A stretch of DNA of 64,000 bases from Lachnospiraceae bacterium GAM79. GTDB taxonomy: Bacteria > Bacillota > Clostridia > Lachnospirales > Lachnospiraceae. The stretch covers positions 3,286,001-3,350,000 of the forward strand of contig AP018536.1 of assembly GCA_003584705.1 (NCBI GenBank). Reading direction: 5' to 3'. Under the pieces are notes generated by a model, which saw nothing but the letters and a program-made list of their open reading frames with translations, ran no database searches and was not told the origin of the DNA. The position numbers were made by a program, and so were the translations under genes. How positions within the stretch are numbered: the stretch's first letter is position 1; the number at the start of each line of letters is the position of its first letter. Positions 8,767-18,461 of the stretch are shown here, one piece after another.

Positions 8767-8805
8767 CAGTTGCGTTTCCGGATTTTTCTGAAATTTTCAG
8801 CAATA

Positions 8806-9441
8806 TTACTGTACTTCACGGATCAGACAGTATTGCTTTAACGGGAAATTCTTCTCCATCACACCATATACCTTGAATCCAAATTTTTCATAAAATTCCA
8901 CGTTTTTTGGATTATGAGTCTCCAGGGAGATCATCAGCTTGTGCTTCTGGGCATAGTCGATGGCTTCCTCCAGAAGCTCCGCTGCAATTCCGTGATGCTG
9001 CATGGTGGGATCCACTGCCAGATAAATGATGTGCAGCCGTTGGTTCTGATGCAGCTGATCCGTCCAGCTGGAATTCAGATAATCCTCACCCTTCATAAAA
9101 TTCCGAAATGTCTTTAACGAAGGATCCTCCTTGATCAGATAGGAATCCGTCTGTAAAGCAGCCATGGCCTCTGTAAAATAGAACTGAAATACATTGTACG
9201 GCTCCGCTTCATCCGATACCACCAATACACTGTTCAGATCCGCGCTGTCTGCGAAGATCTCACAGGTCGCATAAAATTCATCCATGTCACATTTAAACAG
9301 CTCCGGCATCAGATTTTTACGGACTTCCGGATCCGGAATCAGCGTCTCGTACAACGGATCGTGTGCAAAGCACTGATTCAGCATTTTCTCCACTTTCGGA
9401 AGGTCTTCCTTCTGCACACGATATAACTTATCACTTTCCAT
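8806..9441 (-). CDS. GNAT-family N-acetyltransferase
   Basis: 211 residues. The acetyl-CoA-binding core is in the C-terminal half: LHIIYLAVDPTMQHHGIAAELLEEAI (about 135-160) has the V-x-P...G-I-A/G pattern of GNAT motif A, and NVEFYEKFGFKVYG near 185 is the typical motif B. The substrate cannot be told from sequence. The N-terminal half, with KVEKMLNQCFAHDPLY, resembles uncharacterised GNATs that act on small molecules. It is a single gene with its own terminator. Confidence 0.85.
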   Translation of the reverse strand: MESDKLYRVQKEDLPKVEKMLNQCFAHDPLYETLIPDPEVRKNLMPELFKCDMDEFYATCEIFADSADLNSVLVVSDEAEPYNVFQFYFTEAMAALQTDSYLIKEDPSLKTFRNFMKGEDYLNSSWTDQLHQNQRLHIIYLAVDPTMQHHGIAAELLEEAIDYAQKHKLMISLETHNPKNVEFYEKFGFKVYGVMEKNFPLKQYCLIREVQ

Positions 9442-9531
9442 AATTGTATTTACTGTTATCTCCTTATTATGATGATGTCAGTCCCCAGCTTTGTTGTCTG
9501 TGGATCGTTCCGTGCTCTGCTCTCGCCATCA

Positions 9532-11628
9532 TTACAATTCGAATATCTCTGTCACAGATCTCTCCATTTGTTGCACGATATTCATCAGGCTGACCACAAG
9601 CTTGCTGCATGCATGCTCCAGGCTGGTAATTTCTTCCCGGTAGTCCATTTCCTTCATACCGGATCCTGTCAACATCTCCAGTTGTTTTTCTTTTTGTAGA
9701 AGCTGCTTGACCGTTCCATATAGATTTTCATGCTCCGGCAGCCTTCCGTAACCCCATTTCAGGCGATCCTTCGGCTGATGGAATACATAATCCGTAAAAT
9801 GCCTATATACTTCTTCATCAAAATTAAAGGCATAGGCATTGTTGTCTACCTGATAAAGCTTACGAAGTGCGGAGGAAAGTCTCTGTTCCTTCAGATTTCT
9901 CACCGCTCCGCCCAGAAGTCTCAGATTTGCACTGCATATCTCATGAGGATACAACACATTTCCGTACCAGTCAATCCGCACAAAAGCGTCCTGCTCCTGT
10001 TGGAACCTTGCGAGCAGCTTCTGTTCCAGCGGTCTGATCTGCCGGAAAAGTTTCTCCGCCTCGTCGTATTTTCCATCTCTAAGCAACTGTTTGTAGTTAC
10101 GGTTGTATTCCTCTACCGCTTCATATTCCTCCCGGCATCTTCTGAGTGCCCGGTCACTTAAAGTCTCCAGTTCCTCAATTTTTTCAAGCAAAACCCGTTT
10201 TTTCTCTCCCAACTGCCCCGCCACATCGGCGCGGTAGCAGATTTCCCGACACTGTTCCAAGCCCTTGCGAATCCGCTGCACCACCGGTGAAAACTGCAAC
10301 GGTACCACTGCCGTTTCATCGAGTGCCAGGATCAACAGGGCAAACAGCTCATGATGCAGACGATATACCTGTTCATCATAAAACTCATCGTTATCAAACT
10401 GAGAATGGTAGTGGGTCTCCATAAAGCTTCCGCCGGTGAAATCATTTACCATGGACGGTACACCTGCGATCGCCATGGAAAAATCATCCGACCAGGTCTC
10501 GATCGGAGATGTCACTGCTGTCTCTTCCGGATAGGCTATCGTCAGATTCGGCAGATCCGCCAGATATTCCTCCAGAAAGCTGACGTATTCATAGCAGCTG
10601 CGGATCCTCGCTCTGGTACCATGCGCCAACGCAGGGAGTTCAAAGTTCAGGTCTGCGATCACCTTGCCCACCCATTCGGGATGTGCGGTGAATATCTGCT
10701 CATAAGCTCCCGTAGACCAGTCGAAATTAGAATCCACCACGCCCCATTCCTCGGATGCCATGGCACAGATCACAATGGTATTGTTCGGTTGAAAACCACT
10801 GTCCAGCAACGCCTTTGCAATACCAAACATCAGGGCGACCGCTGTATTGTCATCCTGGAATCCGTCAAAATAGGAATCATAGTGTGCAGACAAAAGCACC
10901 ATGCGGTCAGGATGTTTTCCGGGAATCCTTCCCACAATATTATAAGTCGTGCAGTTTCTGGTCACCCTGGATTCCGCATCAAAGGTGACCGTTATTTCCT
11001 CCTGATCACGCAACAGCTCCAACAGGCCTGCCGCATCTTTTCTGGAAATGGAAAAAGCGGGAGCATCCTCCGGTCCGGCGATATCCTGTGCATTCAGAGC
11101 TTCATCGTCGATTTCGCCGTAGCCGCCGCTCTGCACTGCGATCAGGGCTGCGGCTCCCTTCAGATGTGCCTGGTATACCGGATAATTGATCCACCACTCA
11201 TCTCTCTGGTTAATCTCCACCAGTACCAGTTTATCCCTGACGTCTTTTCCCTGATAGTCCGTCTCCGTTCCTTTTCCCAGATACATCATGGAAAATTCCT
11301 TAGGACCATCGGTGACAAAGGTTGTCTGATAGGCTCCCAATTCTGCTGACACGGTCTCCCCTGCCGCATTCGTGTAGCTTAACGCTGCCTTATGAAATTC
11401 CCAGCCGTCTACCGTCACAGCATCCTTTGTAACCTCAGACAGTCCGATTTTTTCCATTTCTGTCTTCAGCATCTCTCCGGTCTCAAATTCTGCCTTAGAA
11501 CCCGCCGGGCGATACCCCAGTGTCGGATGTGACCGGTATTGTTCCATTCGTTTTGCCAGTTCATACGAATACGGTATATCCAGATTCTGTAACACCTTTT
11601 TCTGTAAAGTCACCCCGTTGTCATGCAT
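9532..11628 (-). CDS. M28-family zinc aminopeptidase/peptidase
   Basis: 698 residues with no signal peptide, so probably cytosolic. The M28 metallopeptidase core spans about residues 215-440. Candidate zinc ligands and catalytic residues are His/Asp in SAHYDSYFDGFQDDNTAVAL, Glu in MASEEWGVVD, Asp in VIADLNFELP and His in METHYHSQFDND. A PA-like insert (about 120-210) precedes the core. The C-terminal ~230 residues are rich in Glu/Lys/Leu and look helical or coiled, beyond the usual M28 end; their job is unknown. AGGAG lies 9 bases before the ATG. With the C69 dipeptidase and the amino-acid transporters it fits peptide use. Confidence 0.85.
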   Translation of the reverse strand: MHDNGVTLQKKVLQNLDIPYSYELAKRMEQYRSHPTLGYRPAGSKAEFETGEMLKTEMEKIGLSEVTKDAVTVDGWEFHKAALSYTNAAGETVSAELGAYQTTFVTDGPKEFSMMYLGKGTETDYQGKDVRDKLVLVEINQRDEWWINYPVYQAHLKGAAALIAVQSGGYGEIDDEALNAQDIAGPEDAPAFSISRKDAAGLLELLRDQEEITVTFDAESRVTRNCTTYNIVGRIPGKHPDRMVLLSAHYDSYFDGFQDDNTAVALMFGIAKALLDSGFQPNNTIVICAMASEEWGVVDSNFDWSTGAYEQIFTAHPEWVGKVIADLNFELPALAHGTRARIRSCYEYVSFLEEYLADLPNLTIAYPEETAVTSPIETWSDDFSMAIAGVPSMVNDFTGGSFMETHYHSQFDNDEFYDEQVYRLHHELFALLILALDETAVVPLQFSPVVQRIRKGLEQCREICYRADVAGQLGEKKRVLLEKIEELETLSDRALRRCREEYEAVEEYNRNYKQLLRDGKYDEAEKLFRQIRPLEQKLLARFQQEQDAFVRIDWYGNVLYPHEICSANLRLLGGAVRNLKEQRLSSALRKLYQVDNNAYAFNFDEEVYRHFTDYVFHQPKDRLKWGYGRLPEHENLYGTVKQLLQKEKQLEMLTGSGMKEMDYREEITSLEHACSKLVVSLMNIVQQMERSVTEIFEL

Positions 11629-11679
11629 ATTCTGTCACTCCTGTTTCTATCCTGTCCGTTCTGTCACAGGAACCGTTAC

Positions 11680-13119
11680 TTATTTTTTTACCATAGAATT
11701 CATATTTTCAGTAATTTTCTGCAGAATCTCTCTGTTTCTCTCTTCCGCTTCCAGTGTCTCACTGGCATGGGCAGACACTTCTTCCGTAGTCGCTGAGATT
11801 GTCTGAATGGAATCCACGATCTCCTGGTTGGCTGTTTTCAGAGCTTCTACTGTCTGAAGCATCTCACCCAGATTATCCACGATCGTATAGCTGCTGTCTT
11901 CAATTGCCGTGAAACTGTCCGCCGCGCGCATCGTTCCTTCCCTTTGGCTGCCAATACCGTCTATCATCTGACGGATGACCGTCACCACTTCTCCAATCGC
12001 TCCGGATACATTTTGGATCAACTCCGCGATGTTGCCGGTAGCATCCTTTGTCTGGGTGGCCATTCCCGAAATCTCCGTCGCTACTACGGAGAAACCGCGG
12101 CCGGCTTCACCGGCTCTGGCTGCTTCTATGCTGGCATTCAGCGCCAGAAGACTGGTCTGATTAGCTATTTTGCTGATGATTTCCACGATGGAATGCATCT
12201 CCTGCATATAATGATCCAGCGTTTCCAGCTTCTGTGCCGCCAGTTCACTGTTTCTTGCAGAATCCTCTGCCTGCTCCTTCAGACCTGTCATCTCTTCTTT
12301 TCCGGCATCCAACATTTCTATCGTATGTTCCATATTGCTTCCGATCGTCTCTGCCACTTCACCCACAGTATTTACTTTTTCCTGAATAGCCTCCGTCTGG
12401 GACGTCTGCTGCTGAATCGCCGCTGCAGACTCCCCGGAACCTGCAGACACCTCCTCCATGGCTGTTTTGGTACTGTCAAAAGCAGTTTCCAGTTTATTCA
12501 ATTCCGCTGTGATATCAACTACTGAAGTCTCCATCCGGCTGCTCATTTCCATGACTTCACGTAAGGTTGCTTCCGCGCGGTCCTGCGCAGCTGTAATGCT
12601 CTCTATATTTTCATCGGTGTTCTTCTGGTTGGATATGGTAGCATAGATGGATGTAATGCACAGCAGAATCATTACCGAAATCTGTATAAATCCTGCATCC
12701 TGCCCCAGATAGCCGAACCCACCCTGTGTGGCTCCCAGGAGCACCACCAGGACATTCTCTACCACCGTCCCCACATTAATAAGTGCAAATGCCTTGACAT
12801 CATGATAAGGCATGACTGCAAACATCATGGGAATTACAAATGCATACACCATATTGCACTGTGCCGTAAAAAGCAGCACCGTATAAAACAACGCAAATCC
12901 GATCAGTGACAGATGTTTTATAGCTTTGGTCGCATGATCCCTCTTCCAACAAATTAATTCCGCAAGAACCGGTATGATTCCCAGAAGCATCAGCACTGCC
13001 AATATCGGAGCCGACACTGTGTGATTAGCGAATCCGATCACGCTAATGAAAAGCATACATGCATTGATCACACCATGTGCTATCATGGCCACCCGGTTAC
13101 TTCGTTCCAACTCTTTCAT
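11680..13119 (-). CDS. Methyl-accepting chemotaxis protein, membrane-embedded sensor
   Basis: 479 residues from the ATG at 13119 (MKELERSN), 7 bases after AAGGAG; an ATG six bases upstream is too close to that site. Residues ~10-180 hold about six hydrophobic segments and no large extracellular domain, so it probably senses from within the membrane. The cytoplasmic signalling tip is [33 protein letters not shown] (about 330-362), diagnostic for chemoreceptors that work with CheA and CheW. No HAMP domain is obvious. No che genes are in the window. It is closest in design to the chemoreceptor at 51592-53100. Confidence 0.93.
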   Translation of the reverse strand: MKELERSNRVAMIAHGVINACMLFISVIGFANHTVSAPILAVLMLLGIIPVLAELICWKRDHATKAIKHLSLIGFALFYTVLLFTAQCNMVYAFVIPMMFAVMPYHDVKAFALINVGTVVENVLVVLLGATQGGFGYLGQDAGFIQISVMILLCITSIYATISNQKNTDENIESITAAQDRAEATLREVMEMSSRMETSVVDITAELNKLETAFDSTKTAMEEVSAGSGESAAAIQQQTSQTEAIQEKVNTVGEVAETIGSNMEHTIEMLDAGKEEMTGLKEQAEDSARNSELAAQKLETLDHYMQEMHSIVEIISKIANQTSLLALNASIEAARAGEAGRGFSVVATEISGMATQTKDATGNIAELIQNVSGAIGEVVTVIRQMIDGIGSQREGTMRAADSFTAIEDSSYTIVDNLGEMLQTVEALKTANQEIVDSIQTISATTEEVSAHASETLEAEERNREILQKITENMNSMVKK

Positions 13120-13280
13120 TTGCATTCTCCTTCTCTCCCGTATGATATTATGCCAGGGTCAAAAAGTCTAAGCCCATATGAGCTTGCTTATAAGTGGGTG
13201 AAATACCTTAAATTCATAACGTAATTCCTCACATCCCTTATATTGTAATTCATGATGGTATCCCCGTCAATAAAGCACAC

Positions 13281-13323
13281 GAAAATGCAGTCCGGTTTTC
13301 TATGAAAAACGGACTGCATTTTC
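13281..13323 (-). terminator. Probable (bidirectional) terminator between two chemoreceptor genes
   Basis: GAAAATGCAGTCC (13281-13293) pairs with GGACTGCATTTTC (13311-13323), with further A/T pairing toward the loop. Read on the minus strand, it follows the chemoreceptor gene at 13371-15128. Confidence 0.7.
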
Positions 13324-13370
13324 TGTCATTTATATGTTATCTCCCTGCCGGACAGCTTCCAGCACCCTCT

Positions 13371-15128
13371 TTATACCTTGAAAACATCCAGTACCTTTTC
13401 CAGCTTATCCGCTAATGCCAACAGGTTCTCAGAAGAATTCATCAGTTCTGTCATGGTATCACTCATGCCATGAGCCGCCTGCATGGTACTGTCTGCGGAT
13501 GCTGCATTCTGTTCGGAGATTGCCGACAATCCTTCCACTACATCACGGATCGCACTTCCGGACTGTCCTAAGACATCCATCTTCTCCCGGATACCGTCAA
13601 TATGCTGCAGGGAATTCTCCACACCATCCGCTACTGCCGCAGTCTTCACACCGGTCTCCTCTAACTTGCTCTGCTGGTGATTCATGTTGGCTTCCACTTC
13701 ACCCATGATCTCCACCATTCTGCCGGAAGACTCCATGATATTTTGGATGATCTGCTGGATCTCGGTTGCGGAGCGCTTAGACTGGTCAGCCAGCTTACTG
13801 ATCTGCTCTGCTACCACTGCGAAGCCTCTTCCCGCTTCTCCGGCTCTGGCTGCTTCAATGCTGGCATTCAGTGACAGCAGATCTGTCTCGTCCGCAATAT
13901 CCTGAATCATGGATACTGCCTTGGTGATATTCTGAATTGCTCCGTTCATATCCGTAATCTGTTCCGCTACCCGCAGGACAGATTCCTTGGTGCTCTCGTT
14001 GGAGCCGTTCAGTTCCTTCATGATCTCTTCGGAAGCTTTCTCCGCTTCTGCCATCCTACCGGCATAATCCGTCAGAGATTTTACTTCCTCAGATATATAT
14101 TCGATCTGCTCGCCGATACGCACTACATTTTCATTAGCATCCGTTGTCTCATTGGCCTGATTCCTTGCGCCGTCTGATATCTCGCCGACAGCATGGTATA
14201 CATCATTCACAGATTCCTGGGTATCCTGTGCCATCTTGATCAGTTTGTTGGAAGATGCTGTCAGATCATCCGCGGAATCCTTGATCTCTGTTACGATCGA
14301 ACGGAGAGTTTTTTGCAGTTTTACAGAAATACGATATACATCCCCAAGTTCATCCTTTTTACGGCACTGCTTTTCATCCGGCTCTGCATCCAGTTCTCCG
14401 TTCACGATCCTGCCTAGGAAATGCTTCGTCTTCTTCATGGTCTTCACCATGCTACGGGATAATACGCTTACCAGCGTTGCCGCCACAAGAACACATGCCA
14501 CAGCGATCAGAATAATATCCTTCACCTGCATCGAGATTGTATCCTTGACATTCTGCATCGGCGTCGCCACTTCGATGGCACCGATCACAGAGCCATCAGA
14601 ATTGATCAATGGCTGATAATATACATAATAATCTACTTCGGAAATGTTGCAGTCCGTCAGGAACAAAGCCTCCCCAGTCTGAATCTGTGCATAGACATCG
14701 TCTTCCAGCGCCGTACCGTTAATACGTCCTCCTTCCGGCTTGGTCAATGTCGTGATCAGACGCATATTTCCATACAGAAAAGACACCTGGAAGCCTGTCT
14801 TCTCCTGCAATCCATCGATCAACTGTGTCTCCCCGGAAATGGATGTGCCGCCCTTGCGCACCTTGCCTCCCTTATCTCTGGTGTAATCGCCTTCATACAG
14901 ATTCGTGTAGGTTTCATCCACACTGACACCAACGATCTGCAGAGACTGCTCAATCTGTTTCTCAATTCCGGTCTCTAATGCTTTGGCCCCCACCGTAGCC
15001 ACTAGTGCACATACAATGATCATCGGCAGAAGGCTCAACGCCAGTATCTTTTTCGAAATTGTGAAAAATGGCTTTTTGTTCCCTTTTACTTTCGTTTTCC
15101 TATTCTCTGTCTTCTTCATACTTACCAC
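13371..15128 (-). CDS. Methyl-accepting chemotaxis protein with extracellular Cache-type sensor
   Basis: 585 residues from a GTG at 15128 (5 bases after AAAGG); ATG at 15119 is the alternative start. A basic N-terminus is followed by a helix at about 28-50. The extracellular sensor spans about 55-200; it includes ISGETQLIDGLQEKTG and EVDYYVYYQPLINSDGSVIGAIEVATPM, a single-Cache (sCache_3-like) pattern. A second helix is at about 207-228, then a HAMP region, then the signalling tip [30 protein letters not shown] (about 415-445). It would detect small solutes outside the cell and signal to CheA. Ligand unknown. Confidence 0.93.
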   Translation of the reverse strand: MVSMKKTENRKTKVKGNKKPFFTISKKILALSLLPMIIVCALVATVGAKALETGIEKQIEQSLQIVGVSVDETYTNLYEGDYTRDKGGKVRKGGTSISGETQLIDGLQEKTGFQVSFLYGNMRLITTLTKPEGGRINGTALEDDVYAQIQTGEALFLTDCNISEVDYYVYYQPLINSDGSVIGAIEVATPMQNVKDTISMQVKDIILIAVACVLVAATLVSVLSRSMVKTMKKTKHFLGRIVNGELDAEPDEKQCRKKDELGDVYRISVKLQKTLRSIVTEIKDSADDLTASSNKLIKMAQDTQESVNDVYHAVGEISDGARNQANETTDANENVVRIGEQIEYISEEVKSLTDYAGRMAEAEKASEEIMKELNGSNESTKESVLRVAEQITDMNGAIQNITKAVSMIQDIADETDLLSLNASIEAARAGEAGRGFAVVAEQISKLADQSKRSATEIQQIIQNIMESSGRMVEIMGEVEANMNHQQSKLEETGVKTAAVADGVENSLQHIDGIREKMDVLGQSGSAIRDVVEGLSAISEQNAASADSTMQAAHGMSDTMTELMNSSENLLALADKLEKVLDVFKV

Positions 15129-15318
15129 ATCTGCCTTTCTGTAAAAGACTTTATCACATTCGGTCCATCTCGAAAACGTTTAAGTATTTTCTCGGTAAAT
15201 TCATTGTAACATTTTCCATATAGTAATACAATTCGACAAAATTACAAGTATTTTATTGTTAAATTTGGTCATTTTTCCTTAACGTTAAGTGAAAATATCT
15301 CTTTTGTTTACGAAACAG

Positions 15319-16650
15319 TTAAGTTTTCTGCTTCCACAACGGCATACGCAGTATCTTTATCAATAGCGGAATGATCATGATAAACCACACAATAGGCTCC
15401 GCCGCGATGACACCCAGGTATCCGAACATGGGAACCAGCGTCGCCGCGATCACAATTTTCCCTATCATTTCCAGAGAGCTGGAGATCAGCGGTACGATAC
15501 GTTCTCCCAACCCCTGCATGGCATTTCTCACAATACAGATTACCGCCGTCACATAATAGAACAAAGTATCTACCTTGAGATATAACGTTGCATTGTAGAC
15601 CACTTCCGGGTTTTCACTGCCGGTGACTAGCCATACCAGCCAGTCACCGATGGTATAAGCAGTCACAATATTAAGCGTACACCAGATGCAGGTATAACCG
15701 GTTGCCAACAGGATTCCTCTGCGGATCCGTTCGATTTTGCCGGCTCCCAGATTTTGTCCGCAATAGGTCGCCATGGTCTGTCCGAAGACGCTGAACATGA
15801 TCATGAAGATCTCGGAAATCTTGCGTGCCGCCGTATGGGCAATGATAATATTCTGTCCCAGCTTATTGATGGAGGTCTGCAATGTCAATGTACCGATATT
15901 GACCAGTGAGCTCATGAACCCCATGGAAAGGCCGGAGCTTAACATATTGCGGAGCATTCCGGCATCCTGCAGCTTCAGATCATTCACACGTATCCGCAGA
16001 ATTACATACTTTTTCCACAGATAGATCGCACACACCACCACAGCGATCAGCTGCGACAGCACAGTAGCAACTGCAGCGCCCAGCACTCCCATATGCAGCA
16101 CCACGATCAGAAGCAGATCTCCTCCGATATTCAGCACCACCGACACTGCCAGCACGATCAGCGGGGTCACGGTATCTCCGATTGCTCTTAGGGTCGCCGC
16201 TAATACATCATATAGTAATGTAACAACAAGTCCCGCTATGATCACGGATACATACTGTGTTGCTGTGTTCAGCAGATTTTCCGGCACATTCAGGAATCTG
16301 AGGATCGGCTGCAAAAATACAAGCCCTCCTATCGTCAGTACCACAGCTGCCAATAGGCCAAGCACCAGAGAATTGCCCAAGGATCTGCGCAATCTGTCCA
16401 TATCCTTCGCTCCGAAGCACTGTGCCGAAATAATAGCAAAGCCATTGCACATTCCCATCAGGAATTGTACGATCAGATTGCTCAGCGTCGTCGTGGCCCC
16501 CACTGCCGCCAGGGCATTATCTCCCAGAAAAGTACCTACGATGCGGGTATCTGCCAGACTGTAAGTAAGTTGCAATAAATTGGCCAAAAAAATAGGAAGG
16601 GCAAACGTCAGTATCAAAACTGACGGTCTGCCCTTTGTAAGATCTTTCAT
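15319..16650 (-). CDS. MATE-family efflux transporter
   Basis: 443 residues from ATG 16650 (MKDLTKGRPSVL), placed 6 bases after GTGAGG; the GTG at 16662 is in frame but is part of that site. It has twelve hydrophobic segments in two related halves. The opening GRPSVLILTFALPIFLANLLQ, then DTRIVGTFLGDNALAAVG, fits the NorM/DinF-like MATE family, which exports cationic drugs or metabolites using Na+ or H+. It is 69 bases downstream of the AGCS symporter gene on the same strand. A second MATE gene at 20903-22252 is only distantly similar. Confidence 0.9.
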   Translation of the reverse strand: MKDLTKGRPSVLILTFALPIFLANLLQLTYSLADTRIVGTFLGDNALAAVGATTTLSNLIVQFLMGMCNGFAIISAQCFGAKDMDRLRRSLGNSLVLGLLAAVVLTIGGLVFLQPILRFLNVPENLLNTATQYVSVIIAGLVVTLLYDVLAATLRAIGDTVTPLIVLAVSVVLNIGGDLLLIVVLHMGVLGAAVATVLSQLIAVVVCAIYLWKKYVILRIRVNDLKLQDAGMLRNMLSSGLSMGFMSSLVNIGTLTLQTSINKLGQNIIIAHTAARKISEIFMIMFSVFGQTMATYCGQNLGAGKIERIRRGILLATGYTCIWCTLNIVTAYTIGDWLVWLVTGSENPEVVYNATLYLKVDTLFYYVTAVICIVRNAMQGLGERIVPLISSSLEMIGKIVIAATLVPMFGYLGVIAAEPIVWFIMIIPLLIKILRMPLWKQKT

Positions 16651-16719
16651 ATAGTTCCTCACTTCTACACTTCCGGGAAAAATATAGATTTTCCCGCGTG
16701 ATAGGGCTACAGAACTTTT

Positions 16720-18132
16720 TTAAAACTTTTTCTTGGCATTGTCAAGGTATTTCTTGGTCTCAGCCACCACAACACCATTTAATGCCAACAGTGCGATCAG
16801 GTTCGGGATCGCCATCAGACCGTTGAAGATATCTGCGATGGTCCATACTGCCTTAACAGTCATGTAGGGTCCGATGAATACGCAGGCAATGTAGATCCAA
16901 CGGTATACTTTGATCGCCTTCGGCTTCTGACCGATCAGGTATTCCAGGCATCTCTCGCTGTAGTAATCCCAACCGAGGATCGTGGTAAATGCAAAGAATA
17001 CCAGGCATACCATCAGGATAAAGGATGCAATAAAGCTGTTAAAAGGCAGCCCCTGCTGGAAAGCTCTGGTGGTAACATCCACGCCGTCCAGACCTACGTT
17101 CCAGGAATCGGTAATTACGATCGTAAGACCGGTCATGGTACAAATGATCAGAGTATCAATGATGGTACCCATCATTGAGATCAGACCCTGTTTGGCAGGA
17201 GAGTCGTTCTGCGCTGCAGCCGCTGCGATCGGTGCACTACCGATACCGGCTTCGTTGGAGAAAATACCTCTCGCAATACCCTTCTGCATTGCCATGATAA
17301 CCGCTCCCAAAGCACCGCCGGCTACGGCACGCATACCAAACGCACTCTGTACAATGGTTACGATAGCTGCCGGAATGGCAGTTACATTAAAGATCAATAC
17401 TAACAGACAGGCTACTACATAAGTCACTGCCATAAAAGGAACGATGACCTGTGCCACGGTGGAGATACGCTTTAATCCACCGATAACAACCAGTGCCACG
17501 CAGATGGTCAAAAGGATTCCGGAGATCACCACGCTCCAGGAATAGTCCATGCCGAAGAGCTGTACGGTATGTGCATTATTTGCATCGAAGAAATTATGTA
17601 CCGCACTGGTGATACCGTTGATCTGGGTAAAGGTTCCGATACCGAACAATCCTACGCATACACCCATAAAAGCGAAGATCTTCGCCAGCCATTTCCAGCT
17701 CTTGCCCATACCGTTTTCGATATAGTAGAAGGGGCCGCCGATAATGTGTCCATCCTCTGCTACCACACGATATTTCACCGCCAGCAGGCACTCGGAATAC
17801 TTTGTAGCCGTACCTACCAGCGCAGCGATCCACATCCAGAACAAAGCTCCGGGACCGCCTGCTACAATAGCCGTTGCCACACCAACGATATTACCGGTTC
17901 CGATGGTAGCGGACAATGCCGTACACAGTGCCGCGAAACTGGATACTTCGCCGTCTTCGCCCGACTTTTCATTGGCAATTAAATGTTTGATTGCATGGGG
18001 AAGCTTCGTGATCTGCAAAAAACGAAGTCTGGCTGTGAGAAAAAGGCCCGTAGCCAGAATGAGGACGATCAGGGGGATGCCCCAGACGAAATCATCCACT
18101 GTGGTCAGAAAGTTACTAATCATGTCTAACAT
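16720..18132 (-). CDS. Alanine/glycine:cation symporter (AGCS family)
   Basis: 470 residues, family length, about 10-11 membrane segments. The signature region is ATIGTGNIVGVATAIVAGGPGALFWMW (about 75-100), followed by KYSECLLAVKYR. Later family stretches include RGIFSNEAGIGSAPIAAAAA and WDYYSERCLEYLIG. It imports alanine or glycine with Na+ or H+. A glycine riboswitch lies directly upstream, which makes glycine the likely substrate or signal. GGAGAGGGAAT precedes the ATG. Confidence 0.93.
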   Translation of the reverse strand: MLDMISNFLTTVDDFVWGIPLIVLILATGLFLTARLRFLQITKLPHAIKHLIANEKSGEDGEVSSFAALCTALSATIGTGNIVGVATAIVAGGPGALFWMWIAALVGTATKYSECLLAVKYRVVAEDGHIIGGPFYYIENGMGKSWKWLAKIFAFMGVCVGLFGIGTFTQINGITSAVHNFFDANNAHTVQLFGMDYSWSVVISGILLTICVALVVIGGLKRISTVAQVIVPFMAVTYVVACLLVLIFNVTAIPAAIVTIVQSAFGMRAVAGGALGAVIMAMQKGIARGIFSNEAGIGSAPIAAAAAQNDSPAKQGLISMMGTIIDTLIICTMTGLTIVITDSWNVGLDGVDVTTRAFQQGLPFNSFIASFILMVCLVFFAFTTILGWDYYSERCLEYLIGQKPKAIKVYRWIYIACVFIGPYMTVKAVWTIADIFNGLMAIPNLIALLALNGVVVAETKKYLDNAKKKF

Positions 18133-18211
18133 ATTCCCTCTCCTTCCGTCACCTCTTGTGACGTCCTATCGTAGATTGATTTCTTCCGAAGAGAATGGGA
18201 ATAAGCATATA

Positions 18212-18325
18212 GATGCTCTGTCCTTTTGCCTGAGAGATTGGCAGCTTTACTGCCGTACACCTTCGGCGCCTTCTATACGGAAATATGAAAATTGCTTTCC
18301 GTGGAAGGACTCTCCAGAGTAAATC
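18212..18325 (-). promoter_or_regulatory. Glycine riboswitch aptamer
   Basis: Read on the minus strand it has the conserved order of the gcvT/glycine aptamer: ACTCTGGAGAGTCC, then GGCGCCGAAGG, then AATCTCTCAGGCAAAAGGACAGAG. Only one complete aptamer is visible; no second copy follows. Downstream, CGTCACAAGAGGTGACG forms a hairpin right before the ribosome site GGAGAGGG of the AGCS gene, a candidate expression platform. Glycine binding should change expression of the transporter. Confidence 0.92.
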
Positions 18326-18422
18326 TTTACCGCGCTAAAGCGGCAACAAAATCACAATAGCATACTTTTTCACCCATTGCAACGTTTTTTTATCTTTGAC
18401 ATTGATCTGCCCAACACAGACA

Positions 18423-18452
18423 TTGACTTTTATGGTACCTGATTACTATAAT
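18423..18452 (+). promoter_or_regulatory. Strong sigma-A-type promoter of the diguanylate cyclase gene
   Basis: TTGACT (18423-18428) and TATAAT (18447-18452) are separated by 18 bases. Transcription should begin near 18459, which is almost at the ATG at 18462. Confidence 0.7.
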
Positions 18453-18461
18453 ATAATTCAT

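Noticed and set aside
10351..11349. Long plus-strand open frame (332 codons) opposite the M28 peptidase gene
   Set aside because: It mirrors the real gene's codon structure, has no ribosome site and encodes nothing recognisable.
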